This document shows positions 15,323 through 22,670 of a stretch of DNA of 38,546 nt, in pieces; positions within the stretch are counted from its first letter, which is position 1, and every line of letters begins with the position of its first letter. The position numbers and the translations under genes were made by a program. The stretch lies in the NCBI GenBank assembly GCA_015233935.1, contig JADFXB010000024.1:1-38546 (forward strand). The letters run 5' to 3'. Source of the stretch: Magnetococcales bacterium. GTDB taxonomy: Bacteria; Pseudomonadota; Magnetococcia; Magnetococcales; JADFXB01. The notes under the pieces are model-generated. The model was not told where the DNA came from. It worked only from the letters and a program-made list of their open reading frames with translations, and did no database searches.

Positions 15323-17413
15323 GTGAGGGGCAGTCCAAACAGGGGCAGTAGATGGATGCTGGCGATGGTGTCGCTGGCTGCGGTCTGGTATTGCGCGGCA
15401 AATGCTGCTGAAGAAGAGGCGGAGGCGGAAGCGGAAGAAAGCACCTCCAGCAGTCGATCCCGTCCCAAGTGGCTCTATCTGTCACCCATTCGGATTCAGG
15501 GGGATGTGGGGTTTGGCTATACCCGTAGCATGGTGGCCAACATTAAGCCGGAAGCGGAATATCGAACCGGCATCAACATTATGGTTGGCCGCAGTGTGGC
15601 AGGCTATATCTGGAAACCTTGGATGGCCCTGTGGGATGGGGAAATTCAAGTGGGCTTTTCCTCCGCCCAACGGGTGATACAGCAAACCGCCAACACCAAC
15701 CTGGATAACAGCGATACCCTGAACCGCCGGGTCATGGGAAATTTAAACCTGAATGTGCTGCCACGCAGCCGTTTTCCACTCAGGGGCTACGTTCAGCAGA
15801 ATCAAACCGACTCCTCGGAAGGAAAAGGATTTACCGGAACCGGGAATATGCGCAGACGGTACGGTATTTCCCAAAAATATCAAACCGAAGATGGTAAGAA
15901 TAGCGTTGCCTTGCTTTTCGATGGCTACCGCGACTATATGGGGACCAAAAACCATTCAGGTTATATGGGAGCGTCGCTACCTTCGGTCAACTGGTTAGAG
16001 AGCAGGAGCCGGGGAGATTCCATATCTTTACGCAGCACCTCCCGATTTGAAAGTCAATTGCTGGACATGGTGGCACGACGGGTACGCAGTGAGTCGGTTC
16101 AGCAGGACGCCCTCAATCGTAACCATGAAACTGGCGTGGTGGTAAACCATGATATGGCTGGGGAAGATGGTTGGAATTTGACCTCGGTGGGTGATGTCAG
16201 CCGGATGTGGAACTATACGGAAAGCTTTGTCCGTAATACCGTGAATCCCGGCGTCCCGCCGCCAGGCTGTCAGACCAATAACATGCCTTATTGGAATGAT
16301 GCCGACTTTCTCACCCATCAGATCACCAATACCTTGTTCTGGCGGGCGCAGGAAACGCCGTTTAGCATGAATGCCAGTACCCGCTATAATCGCACCCATG
16401 ACTGGCAGGGGTCCCTGTCCAATACCGCCAGTTGCCAAGACCAGTTGCCGGATGGAATACGGGATCCAACGCGTCCCATCCCGCAGAAGGATAGCGTGGG
16501 AAGTGTAGGACGGTTGCAAAAGACCCATGATGCTCGTGTCGGCTTGAACTATATGTTGATGCCGACAGTATCGGTCAACTCAGATATGAATGGCACCTTT
16601 ATCGATGCCAAAAATAAAGAAGCCCAGGACCGGTTTTATCGAGGAAGTGGTAATACCAACATCTCCTATGATCCCCAAGGGGTGGAGCTGGGACCGTTCA
16701 ACTATCGCTGGTTTGGTGGCGTGGGGGTGGTCAATAACTTTGCAGATGGCAGTAAGCCTCTGCGGGTGACTACCCAACGATTGGGTCATGGTATTGGTCA
16801 TACCATGCCCATGCCCTACAGCAGCAATTTGAATTCCAGTATTTCAGAAGGGATTACCTCCTTCCAGCAGTCGGGTTTTGCCCCGTTGTGGACCATCAAT
16901 CATATGGTCTCTACCCAACTGGATCGGAGTGAAGGGCGTAATCGCAGCTTTGGCAGTCTGGGTCTCATGGATAACCGAACCATGGGGAACCAGATTGGCA
17001 ACACCCAGAATATGAATGTCCAAATTTCCCACAGCATGGATTCTGGTGAGGGGCGGACCATTACAGGTAACATGACCAATCAGTGGGGGCGGGTCAGCAA
17101 TGAAAGCATGGTGATGCCCATGTATAATCGGTATTCAGCCATTGATATCAATTTTACCGATTCAGAAATTTTTGACCTGCCAGGATTACGCTATAGCTCC
17201 ATGATACGTTTTGGTGCCCCTGCCATGTTGCCACTGGGCAGGTTCGCTGGCTATGAAAGTCGCAGTTGGTTCAACCGGGTAGACTATCAGATTGGTAAAA
17301 TTGTGGTAAGTCTGACCGGTATGTTGCAGGATAATTCCACCCCGACGGATAAAAGCAAAACCGAAGGGTTGGTGTTGTTTGAGTTGAGACGCTACTTCGA
17401 TATCAAATTTTGA
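15323..17413 (+). CDS. Outer-membrane beta-barrel protein, candidate porin of a porin-cytochrome conduit
   Basis: 696 residues from GTG 15323 (ATG 15356 is an in-frame alternative; the longer start gives a basic n-region before the signal peptide MLAMVSLAAVWYCAANA). A Glu/Ala stretch follows, then long amphipathic, Gly/Asn/Ser/Arg-rich strands typical of a large barrel. The chain ends in ELRRYFDIKF, the terminal aromatic residue recognised by the Bam machinery. It has no CxxCH. I do not see the N-terminal CxxC of MtrB, so it is probably not a close MtrB homologue; Geobacter-type conduit porins are the better comparison in role. It is followed at once by four triheme cytochromes and is the only barrel in the locus. 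Confidence 0.78.
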   Translation: MRGSPNRGSRWMLAMVSLAAVWYCAANAAEEEAEAEAEESTSSSRSRPKWLYLSPIRIQGDVGFGYTRSMVANIKPEAEYRTGINIMVGRSVAGYIWKPWMALWDGEIQVGFSSAQRVIQQTANTNLDNSDTLNRRVMGNLNLNVLPRSRFPLRGYVQQNQTDSSEGKGFTGTGNMRRRYGISQKYQTEDGKNSVALLFDGYRDYMGTKNHSGYMGASLPSVNWLESRSRGDSISLRSTSRFESQLLDMVARRVRSESVQQDALNRNHETGVVVNHDMAGEDGWNLTSVGDVSRMWNYTESFVRNTVNPGVPPPGCQTNNMPYWNDADFLTHQITNTLFWRAQETPFSMNASTRYNRTHDWQGSLSNTASCQDQLPDGIRDPTRPIPQKDSVGSVGRLQKTHDARVGLNYMLMPTVSVNSDMNGTFIDAKNKEAQDRFYRGSGNTNISYDPQGVELGPFNYRWFGGVGVVNNFADGSKPLRVTTQRLGHGIGHTMPMPYSSNLNSSISEGITSFQQSGFAPLWTINHMVSTQLDRSEGRNRSFGSLGLMDNRTMGNQIGNTQNMNVQISHSMDSGEGRTITGNMTNQWGRVSNESMVMPMYNRYSAIDINFTDSEIFDLPGLRYSSMIRFGAPAMLPLGRFAGYESRSWFNRVDYQIGKIVVSLTGMLQDNSTPTDKSKTEGLVLFELRRYFDIKF

Positions 17414-17430
17414 AGGGAGGGTTGGAAAAA

Positions 17431-17856
17431 GTGAGCGGAACCGGCATGAAGAAATGGTTGGCGGGCTTAGCTTTGCTGACCGCAATCGTGGTGTCCGGCC
17501 CGGAGCCGGCCCTTGCTGAGTATGCGGATGTGGTGATCAATAACCATTCGGATGGGGCAGGCATGCGGCCCGCCATCTTTCCCCACTGGTTTCACCGTAT
17601 TCGTTTCCGTTGCAAGGTTTGTCATGCTGACTTGGGATTTAAATTCCAGGCTGGTGGTAACAATATCAGCATGTTGAAAATCATTGATGGCGAGTTTTGT
17701 GGAGCTTGTCACAATGGCAACATTGCCTGGTCGGTGGAAAACTGCAACCTGTGTCATTCAGGAAAGCCCAATACCCCCACCCAGGTGCATGGCAGTACTG
17801 TTCAGCGGTTGGTGACCGCGCCGCCCGCTGGCACGCCCGCCAGCCCAGCCAAATAA
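17431..17856 (+). CDS. Triheme c7-type cytochrome A
   Basis: 141 residues from GTG 17431 (GGGAGG about 10 bases upstream); ATG 17446 is an alternative. The signal peptide ends at PEPALA. The mature protein starts EYADVVIN and has FPHWFHRIRFRCKVCH, then CGACHNG and CNLCH: three hemes with the F-x-H-x2-H...CxxCH layout of the c(7)-type triheme cytochrome domain, whose leading histidines are distal ligands. Small soluble proteins of this type are periplasmic wires between inner and outer membrane. It is paralogous to 21176 (shared YADVV, AGMRP and PHWFHRIRFRCKVCH). The C-terminal tail is Ala/Pro-rich. It is tightly linked to the barrel gene (18-bp gap). Confidence 0.9.
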   Translation: MSGTGMKKWLAGLALLTAIVVSGPEPALAEYADVVINNHSDGAGMRPAIFPHWFHRIRFRCKVCHADLGFKFQAGGNNISMLKIIDGEFCGACHNGNIAWSVENCNLCHSGKPNTPTQVHGSTVQRLVTAPPAGTPASPAK

Positions 17857-17868
17857 CAGGAGGGGCAC

Positions 17869-18438
17869 ATGAGAGGAATGATTGGCCTTATGGCCTTGAT
17901 GCTCACCTATTCCGTTGCCTTGGCTCCAGCGGCTGATCCCGCTGCGGCACCCAACACGGTCAACACCTTCAACCGCTTGATGACCAACAAGCTGCAACGC
18001 AATCTGCCCCCCATGGAAGATGGGATTCACGATCCCGCCAACGAGGGCACCGCCATGTTGCAACGTCCCAAGGATGCCTTCGGGACCATGGCCCCCAGCA
18101 ATGGCGGCAACTATGTCAACTGGGTGGAATCCTTGAAAAAAGGCTCCATCAATCCCCGCTACAACAAGGATGATCCCACGGAAGAGGCTGTGGTCTTCGA
18201 CCTGGACATTGTGCGGGAAGTGAAGGGAACCATGCCGGATGTGGTTTATCCCCATGACCGTCATACCCAGTGGCTGGATTGCTCCAACTGCCATCCCGAT
18301 ATTTTCATCCCGGAAAAAGGGAAAAACCAGATCAGCATGGCCCAGATTATCATGGGGCAAAAATGTGGTGTTTGCCATGGCAAGGTGGCTTTCCCGGTGT
18401 CTGAATGCCGTCTGTGTCATTCCAAAACCAAAAAATGA
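17869..18438 (+). CDS. Triheme c7-type cytochrome B with N-terminal extension
   Basis: 189 residues, ATG 17869 with AGGAGG. Signal peptide MRGMIGLMALMLTYSVALAPA. An N-terminal region of about 110 residues without heme motifs (DGIHDPANEGTAMLQRPKDA; GGNYVNWVESLKKGSINPR) precedes the c7-type triheme domain: VYPHDRHTQWLDCSNCH, ISMAQIIMGQKCGVCH and ECRLCH. It is paralogous to 20594 over the full length. The non-heme region may be the contact site to the barrel or to the other cytochromes (inference). A strong hairpin terminator follows. Confidence 0.9.
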   Translation: MRGMIGLMALMLTYSVALAPAADPAAAPNTVNTFNRLMTNKLQRNLPPMEDGIHDPANEGTAMLQRPKDAFGTMAPSNGGNYVNWVESLKKGSINPRYNKDDPTEEAVVFDLDIVREVKGTMPDVVYPHDRHTQWLDCSNCHPDIFIPEKGKNQISMAQIIMGQKCGVCHGKVAFPVSECRLCHSKTKK

Positions 18439-18444
18439 TTCCGT

Positions 18445-18489
18445 AAAGGGCAGACCTGCCATAAGATGAACAGGTCTGCCCTTTATTTT
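18445..18489 (+). terminator. Hairpin terminator or attenuator inside the operon
   Basis: AAAGGGCAGACCTG pairs with CAGGTCTGCCCTTT (14 bp) around a 12-base loop, followed by ATTTTG. It splits the barrel-A-B part from the C-C'-B'-A' part. No clear promoter lies between it and the next start, so partial read-through is likely. Confidence 0.75.
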
Positions 18490-18523
18490 GTTCGGATTCA
18501 TTTTGTCTGGCAGGAGAAGAAGG

Positions 18524-19432
18524 ATGTGTGATTCTTCCCCGCCTTTGAGCGGGATGGTGATGAAGAAAGGTGCCATGCTCCTTTGTTTGGGTTTGGCTTT
18601 GTTAACTACTCCTGTTATTTCGGCAGAAAACGCTGCCAAAACGGCCCCGGCTGCCGGGTTGCTGGATCAAAAGTCAGGGGTGGTTGAACGGTTTTTGCAG
18701 CGTTCAGAGACTTTGCAGCAGGATAAGGCCCGTTCTGAATCGGTTCAGAAGGAAGTGGAACGGATTCGCCAGTTGCATAAGGATGCCCAGGCAGCACGGC
18801 AGGCCAATGACCTTGCCAAGGCGCAGGCACTTTTGGACAAAGCCGTTTCCTCGGTGTTGACCCTCTCGCGCCAGTTGGCGGATCCTGCCAAGCAAGCCTG
18901 GTTGCACAAGGCCCATTATGAGGATTTGCAGGAAGGGGTGGCGGCTTTTGAACAGTCGTATCTTCGTCATCAGCAGGCCACCGATGGAAAAGAAAAGGGT
19001 AGCGTTGATCTGGACAAGGTGCACGGTTTGGTCAATCAAGCCAAGGAGTTGGCAGCCAGCCAGAATTATGAAAAGGCCAATCCCCTCCTGGCCCAGGCAA
19101 GGGATATGCTGGTCAAAGGGTTAAAAGGCATGCTCAATGCCAAAACCCTGGTCTACGATTTAAAGTTTGCCACCCCCGCCGATGAATATAAATATGAACT
19201 GGACCGGGCTGCCAGTTTGGAATCCTTGGTTCGTATGGCACTGACCGGAGGAAAGGTGAGTGGACCTGATCAAAAGCGGGTGATGGAGTTGACCGCCAAG
19301 AGTCAGGAAATGAACCTGCAGGGACGTTCCTTGGCCGCCTCCCAGGATTACAAAGGGGCCATCAGTGTGATGGAGAAATCCAACGAATTGCTGATTCAGG
19401 CTTTGCGTGCGGCAGGTATGCCGGTATTCTAG
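18524..19432 (+). CDS. Exported helical protein C, family not recognised
   Basis: 302 residues from ATG 18524 (AGGAG 7 bases upstream). An export signal (KKGAMLLCLGLALLTTPVISAENA) precedes an all-helical, Gln/Ala/Lys/Glu-rich body with heptad-like stretches (SVQKEVERIRQLHKDAQAARQAN) and no CxxCH. The last half is paralogous to the next gene: LVYDLKFATPADEYKYELDR versus LVRSLHFNSKEEEYHYEIDR, and both end in an A-I-x-x-(M/L)-E-(K/Q)-S...L(I/L)xA(L/I)RA(A/G)G segment. I do not recognise a named family. Repeating helix pairs of the form ANDLAKAQALLDKA suggest a TPR-like or helical scaffold. Position between the triheme pairs suggests a periplasmic structural or assembly partner. Confidence 0.75.
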   Translation: MCDSSPPLSGMVMKKGAMLLCLGLALLTTPVISAENAAKTAPAAGLLDQKSGVVERFLQRSETLQQDKARSESVQKEVERIRQLHKDAQAARQANDLAKAQALLDKAVSSVLTLSRQLADPAKQAWLHKAHYEDLQEGVAAFEQSYLRHQQATDGKEKGSVDLDKVHGLVNQAKELAASQNYEKANPLLAQARDMLVKGLKGMLNAKTLVYDLKFATPADEYKYELDRAASLESLVRMALTGGKVSGPDQKRVMELTAKSQEMNLQGRSLAASQDYKGAISVMEKSNELLIQALRAAGMPVF

Positions 19433-19489
19433 TCGGGAAGGTTCAACCTGGAACATTAAACTCGTTTTAGCGAGAAGGATGAATAGCTG

Positions 19490-20506
19490 ATGAAAAAGCA
19501 TGCAGCAGTTTATGCGTTGATGTTGGCCACCTTGTTGGCCGCCGGTTGTAATCAGAGCGCACCCCCCGTGAGTCAGGAAGCCCCGCCACCCAAGGCGGAG
19601 GCGGCTGCCCCACCGCCTGCCAAGGCGGAAACCAAAGCCGCACCGGCTTCCACCGGCAAAGCCACCGATATGGCTGCGGCGGAAAATGTTCAGGTGCAGG
19701 CTGGTAAAGGTTCCAAGTTTAACAACGATGCCGAATCGGTCTCCCGCCGTATCGATTTTGTTCGTACCCTGGTGGAAAGCTCTTCTGCGGCCAAACAAAT
19801 TGAGGCCAAGGGAACCCCTGATGCCATTGCCATGCGGGAAAAGGCCCGTAGTCTCCTGAAACAGGCGGAAGGATTGCATGCCAAGAACAAAAATGTTGAG
19901 GCCAACGAACTGTTGAGCCAGGCCAGCAATACCATGTTCCAGGGTGTGCGGGCTTCCGATTCCGAATCGGTGAAGGGTGAAAAGGCACAGGCTGATTTTG
20001 GTCGTCGTCTGGAGAGCGTCAAGGTGTTGTATGATGCCCATCAGCGGATTGCCAAAGAAAAAAACAACAGTGCGGCCACCCAGACAGGTGACAAAATCAA
20101 GAATTTGATGGACCAGGCCGTTTCGCAAAAGGATGGTGGCAAGGTGGTAGAAGGGCGCAAGACGTTGGACGAAGCCTATGTCATTGCCAAGCTGTCCATC
20201 GAAAAAATGCGTCGGGGTGATACTTTGGTCCGTTCCTTGCATTTTAATAGCAAGGAGGAGGAGTACCACTACGAAATCGACCGCAACGACACCCATAAAA
20301 TGCTGGTTAAGATGCTGGTCAGCAACAAAGGTCCCGAAATGGAGGCCATGGTGGCTCCCAATCTTGAGAAAGCTGACAATTTGCGTAAAGATGCCGAACG
20401 CAAAGCCGGTGGTGGTGACCATGCCGGAGCCATCGCCATCCTGGAACAGTCCACCCAGGAGCTGATCAAGGCGATTCGTGCCGGTGGTATCTTCATCCCC
20501 GGTTGA
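19490..20506 (+). CDS. Helical lipoprotein C', paralogue of protein C
   Basis: 338 residues, ATG 19490 preceded by GAAGGA. Lipobox LLAAGC gives a lipidated Cys at residue 20; then a disordered Pro/Ala/Glu/Lys linker (~22-55) and an all-helical body (~65-330). The second half aligns with protein C by eye (EEEYHYEIDRNDTHKMLVKML; AIAILEQSTQELIKAIRAGG). No heme motif. Membrane anchoring (inner leaflet of the outer membrane if the +2 Asn does not retain it) together with the helical scaffold would suit a tether for the periplasmic cytochromes. The family is not recognised and this role is inference. Confidence 0.78.
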   Translation: MKKHAAVYALMLATLLAAGCNQSAPPVSQEAPPPKAEAAAPPPAKAETKAAPASTGKATDMAAAENVQVQAGKGSKFNNDAESVSRRIDFVRTLVESSSAAKQIEAKGTPDAIAMREKARSLLKQAEGLHAKNKNVEANELLSQASNTMFQGVRASDSESVKGEKAQADFGRRLESVKVLYDAHQRIAKEKNNSAATQTGDKIKNLMDQAVSQKDGGKVVEGRKTLDEAYVIAKLSIEKMRRGDTLVRSLHFNSKEEEYHYEIDRNDTHKMLVKMLVSNKGPEMEAMVAPNLEKADNLRKDAERKAGGGDHAGAIAILEQSTQELIKAIRAGGIFIPG

Positions 20507-20529
20507 TGACTTGCACCTTTTGAGTTGAT

Positions 20530-20566
20530 CCTTCGGATTGAGGGGATTTCCCCTCAATCCGAAAGG
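20530..20566 (+). other. Long intergenic hairpin without T-run
   Basis: CTTCGGATTGAGGGG pairs with CCCCTCAATCCGAAAG around a short loop between the C' and B' genes. With no poly-T on either strand it looks more like an mRNA stability or processing element than a terminator. Confidence 0.6.
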
Positions 20567-20593
20567 TTGGCAAACAGGCGAGGATTCCATTCC

Positions 20594-21157
20594 ATGGCCC
20601 AATTCAAGAAAATTCTGGTTCCCCTGGTGGTCCTCACGGCCTGTTGGTTGGGTTGGTCAAATGATTTATCCCATGCCGCCGATACCCGTAAATGGGACAG
20701 CCTGTTTGATGATGGCCTTCATGATCCCGAAAATCCCGGCCTGAAAGATTTGCAACAACCACGGGAAGCCTTGAGTGTTCTCCCCGCCGATACAGCAGGC
20801 AATAAGGTTTTGTGGGTGAAGGCACTGCGAGATGGCTTGATCAAACCCCGCACCAATATTTTACCCGATACTAAAATCCAGGTTTTGGACCTGGATCTCA
20901 TCTATGGCAAAACCGGTGATAATTTTTACGTGCGCTTTCCCCACCGTGCCCACACCGAATGGTTGGACTGCACCAATTGCCATGATCGCATTTTTAAACA
21001 AAAATTTGGTAGCACCCCCTTTACCATGATGGCCATCCTGGATGGAAAATATTGTGGCCAATGTCATGGAGCTGTCGCCTTTCCCTTGAGTGAATGCAAT
21101 CGTTGTCATAGTGTCAATCCTGAATCGTTCAAGGGGAGTCTGGGCGTACAGAAATAG
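20594..21157 (+). CDS. Triheme c7-type cytochrome B' (paralogue of B)
   Basis: 187 residues from ATG 20594 (GAGGA upstream). Signal peptide (FKKILVPLVVLTACWLGWSNDLSHAAD). The heme-free N-terminal region repeats the B pattern (DGLHDPENPGLKDLQQP; NKVLWVKALRDGLIKPR; VLDLDLIYGK) and is followed by VRFPHRAHTEWLDCTNCH, MMAILDGKYCGQCHG and ECNRCH, the three hemes. Identity to B is visible throughout, so the two genes arose by duplication. It is followed 18 bp later by triheme A'. Confidence 0.9.
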   Translation: MAQFKKILVPLVVLTACWLGWSNDLSHAADTRKWDSLFDDGLHDPENPGLKDLQQPREALSVLPADTAGNKVLWVKALRDGLIKPRTNILPDTKIQVLDLDLIYGKTGDNFYVRFPHRAHTEWLDCTNCHDRIFKQKFGSTPFTMMAILDGKYCGQCHGAVAFPLSECNRCHSVNPESFKGSLGVQK

Positions 21158-21175
21158 GCATGGGAGTAATGAATC

Positions 21176-21553
21176 GTGGGCATGCGTTGGAAGAGAGCCA
21201 TTCTGGGCGTGGTACTGGTTACCCTGGTTGCACCCGTGCAAGGGGAATATGCCGACGTGGTCCTGAATAAAAGGGCTGAACTGGCAGGCATGCGCCCGGT
21301 TATCTATCCCCACTGGTTCCACCGTATACGCTTTCGTTGCAAGGTTTGCCATAAAGAGTTGGGATTTAACATGCGGGTGGGCAGTAACGATGTGACCATG
21401 GCCGATATCATGGATGGTAAATTTTGCGGCATGTGCCATAATGGAAATGTGGCCTGGAGTGCTGAACATTGTGATCGCTGCCATTCGGGATACCCCGGTC
21501 TGGAAACGGGTATCCAGGGTGGACACGCAACAACTGGCCCCGGTCAGTGGTGA
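21176..21553 (+). CDS. Triheme c7-type cytochrome A' (paralogue of A)
   Basis: 125 residues from GTG 21176 (GGGAG 9 bases upstream; ATG 21182 is possible). Signal peptide ends near VAPVQG; the mature chain EYADVVLNKRAELAGMRPVIYPHW is nearly the same as in A, followed by HRIRFRCKVCH, CGMCHNG and CDRCH. Three hemes. The shorter C-terminal tail is the main difference from A. It is a likely soluble periplasmic electron carrier, directly upstream of the second propeller lipoprotein. Confidence 0.9.
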   Translation: MGMRWKRAILGVVLVTLVAPVQGEYADVVLNKRAELAGMRPVIYPHWFHRIRFRCKVCHKELGFNMRVGSNDVTMADIMDGKFCGMCHNGNVAWSAEHCDRCHSGYPGLETGIQGGHATTGPGQW

Positions 21554-21583
21554 TCCGTCTCTTGACAAGGCAGGAGAACGACC

Positions 21584-22669
21584 ATGAACAAAACGGCTGT
21601 TCTCATTCTCTCAACCCTCACCTGGTTGTTGGCTTCCTGTACTGATATCAAGTATGAAATGCAGTCCATGCCCCAGGAGTTGACCCATGAACCCCTGCGG
21701 GTTTGGCCTGGTCCGCCTGAAAAACCCCGCTATGCCTTTATTGGCGAATTGACCGGCATGCATAATTTTAAAATTGCGGAAGGGCAGGAAGGTCCCCAGG
21801 GAACAGAAAAAGCCCTCATGTGGCTGGCTGGCGTGGACCCTGCCACCGGATTCCGTCGGCGTGGCATTGAAGGGGTCTTGCAGCGTCCCCAGACCGGGGC
21901 CGTGGATGAACTGGGACGTATTTATGTTACAGATAGCAGTCGTTCGGCGGTTTTTCTGTTTGACAGCGTCAAGGGAACTTTGCGGGTGTGGGCCGAGGCG
22001 GAAGCGGGAATTAATTTTTCCTCACCGGTGGGCATTGTCATGGGCAAACCTGGTGAGGTCCTGGTGAGTGATTCGGAATTGGCGTTGATCTTTCGCTTAA
22101 GTCGGGAGGGAAGACCCTTGGGCAGTTTTGGCCATGGTATCCTTTCCCGTCCTACTGGCATGGCGAGGGATCCCCGTTCTGGTTGGCTGTTTGTGGCGGA
22201 CACCCGTGCCCACGATGTCAAAGTCTTTGATGAAAATGGCGAATTAATTAAAACCATCGGCGTGGCAGGTGAAGAGGAAGGGGAGTTCAATGCCCCAACC
22301 CATATGGCCTTTTTCAGAGACAAACTTTATGTGACCGATACCCTGAATGCCCGTGTGCAAATTTTTGATCAAGAAGGGCGTTTTCTTAAAATGTTGGGCA
22401 AGCGAGGCAATTTTGTCGGCAATATGGTTCGCCCCAAAGGGGTTGCCGCCGATATCGATGGCAACATTTATGTGGTGGAATCCTTGCATGACCATCTTCT
22501 GGTCTATGATGCCAATGGAGAATTTTTACTGCCCATAGGAGGAACTGGCAAGGAAGTTGGTTCTTTCTTTCTGCCCAGCGGGGTGTGGACAGATCGTGGG
22601 AAGAAAATCTATGTCTCCGACATGTTCAATGGCAGAGTCATGATTTTTCAATATTTGGGAGGAGGTTGA
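21584..22669 (+). CDS. NHL-repeat beta-propeller lipoprotein (copy 2)
   Basis: 361 residues, ATG 21584 with AGGAG. The lipobox LLASC marks lipidation. The sequence then follows the first propeller protein: RVWPGPPEKPRYAFIGELTG parallels YPAPPDPPRFFYERTL in copy 1, and blades such as GRIYVTDSSRSAVFLFDSVK, DKLYVTDTLNARVQIFDQEG and GNIYVVESLHDHLLVYDANG fill the chain. It lacks the Lys/Ala/Pro tail of copy 1. The stop is one base before the start of the undecaheme gene, so the two are translationally coupled, which suggests a functional pair. Confidence 0.9.
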   Translation: MNKTAVLILSTLTWLLASCTDIKYEMQSMPQELTHEPLRVWPGPPEKPRYAFIGELTGMHNFKIAEGQEGPQGTEKALMWLAGVDPATGFRRRGIEGVLQRPQTGAVDELGRIYVTDSSRSAVFLFDSVKGTLRVWAEAEAGINFSSPVGIVMGKPGEVLVSDSELALIFRLSREGRPLGSFGHGILSRPTGMARDPRSGWLFVADTRAHDVKVFDENGELIKTIGVAGEEEGEFNAPTHMAFFRDKLYVTDTLNARVQIFDQEGRFLKMLGKRGNFVGNMVRPKGVAADIDGNIYVVESLHDHLLVYDANGEFLLPIGGTGKEVGSFFLPSGVWTDRGKKIYVSDMFNGRVMIFQYLGGG

Positions 22670-22670
22670 C

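Noticed and set aside
15323..17413. Assignment of the barrel as MtrB/PioB
   Set aside because: No N-terminal CxxC motif and no adjacent decaheme MtrA-type gene; only a general barrel call is supported.
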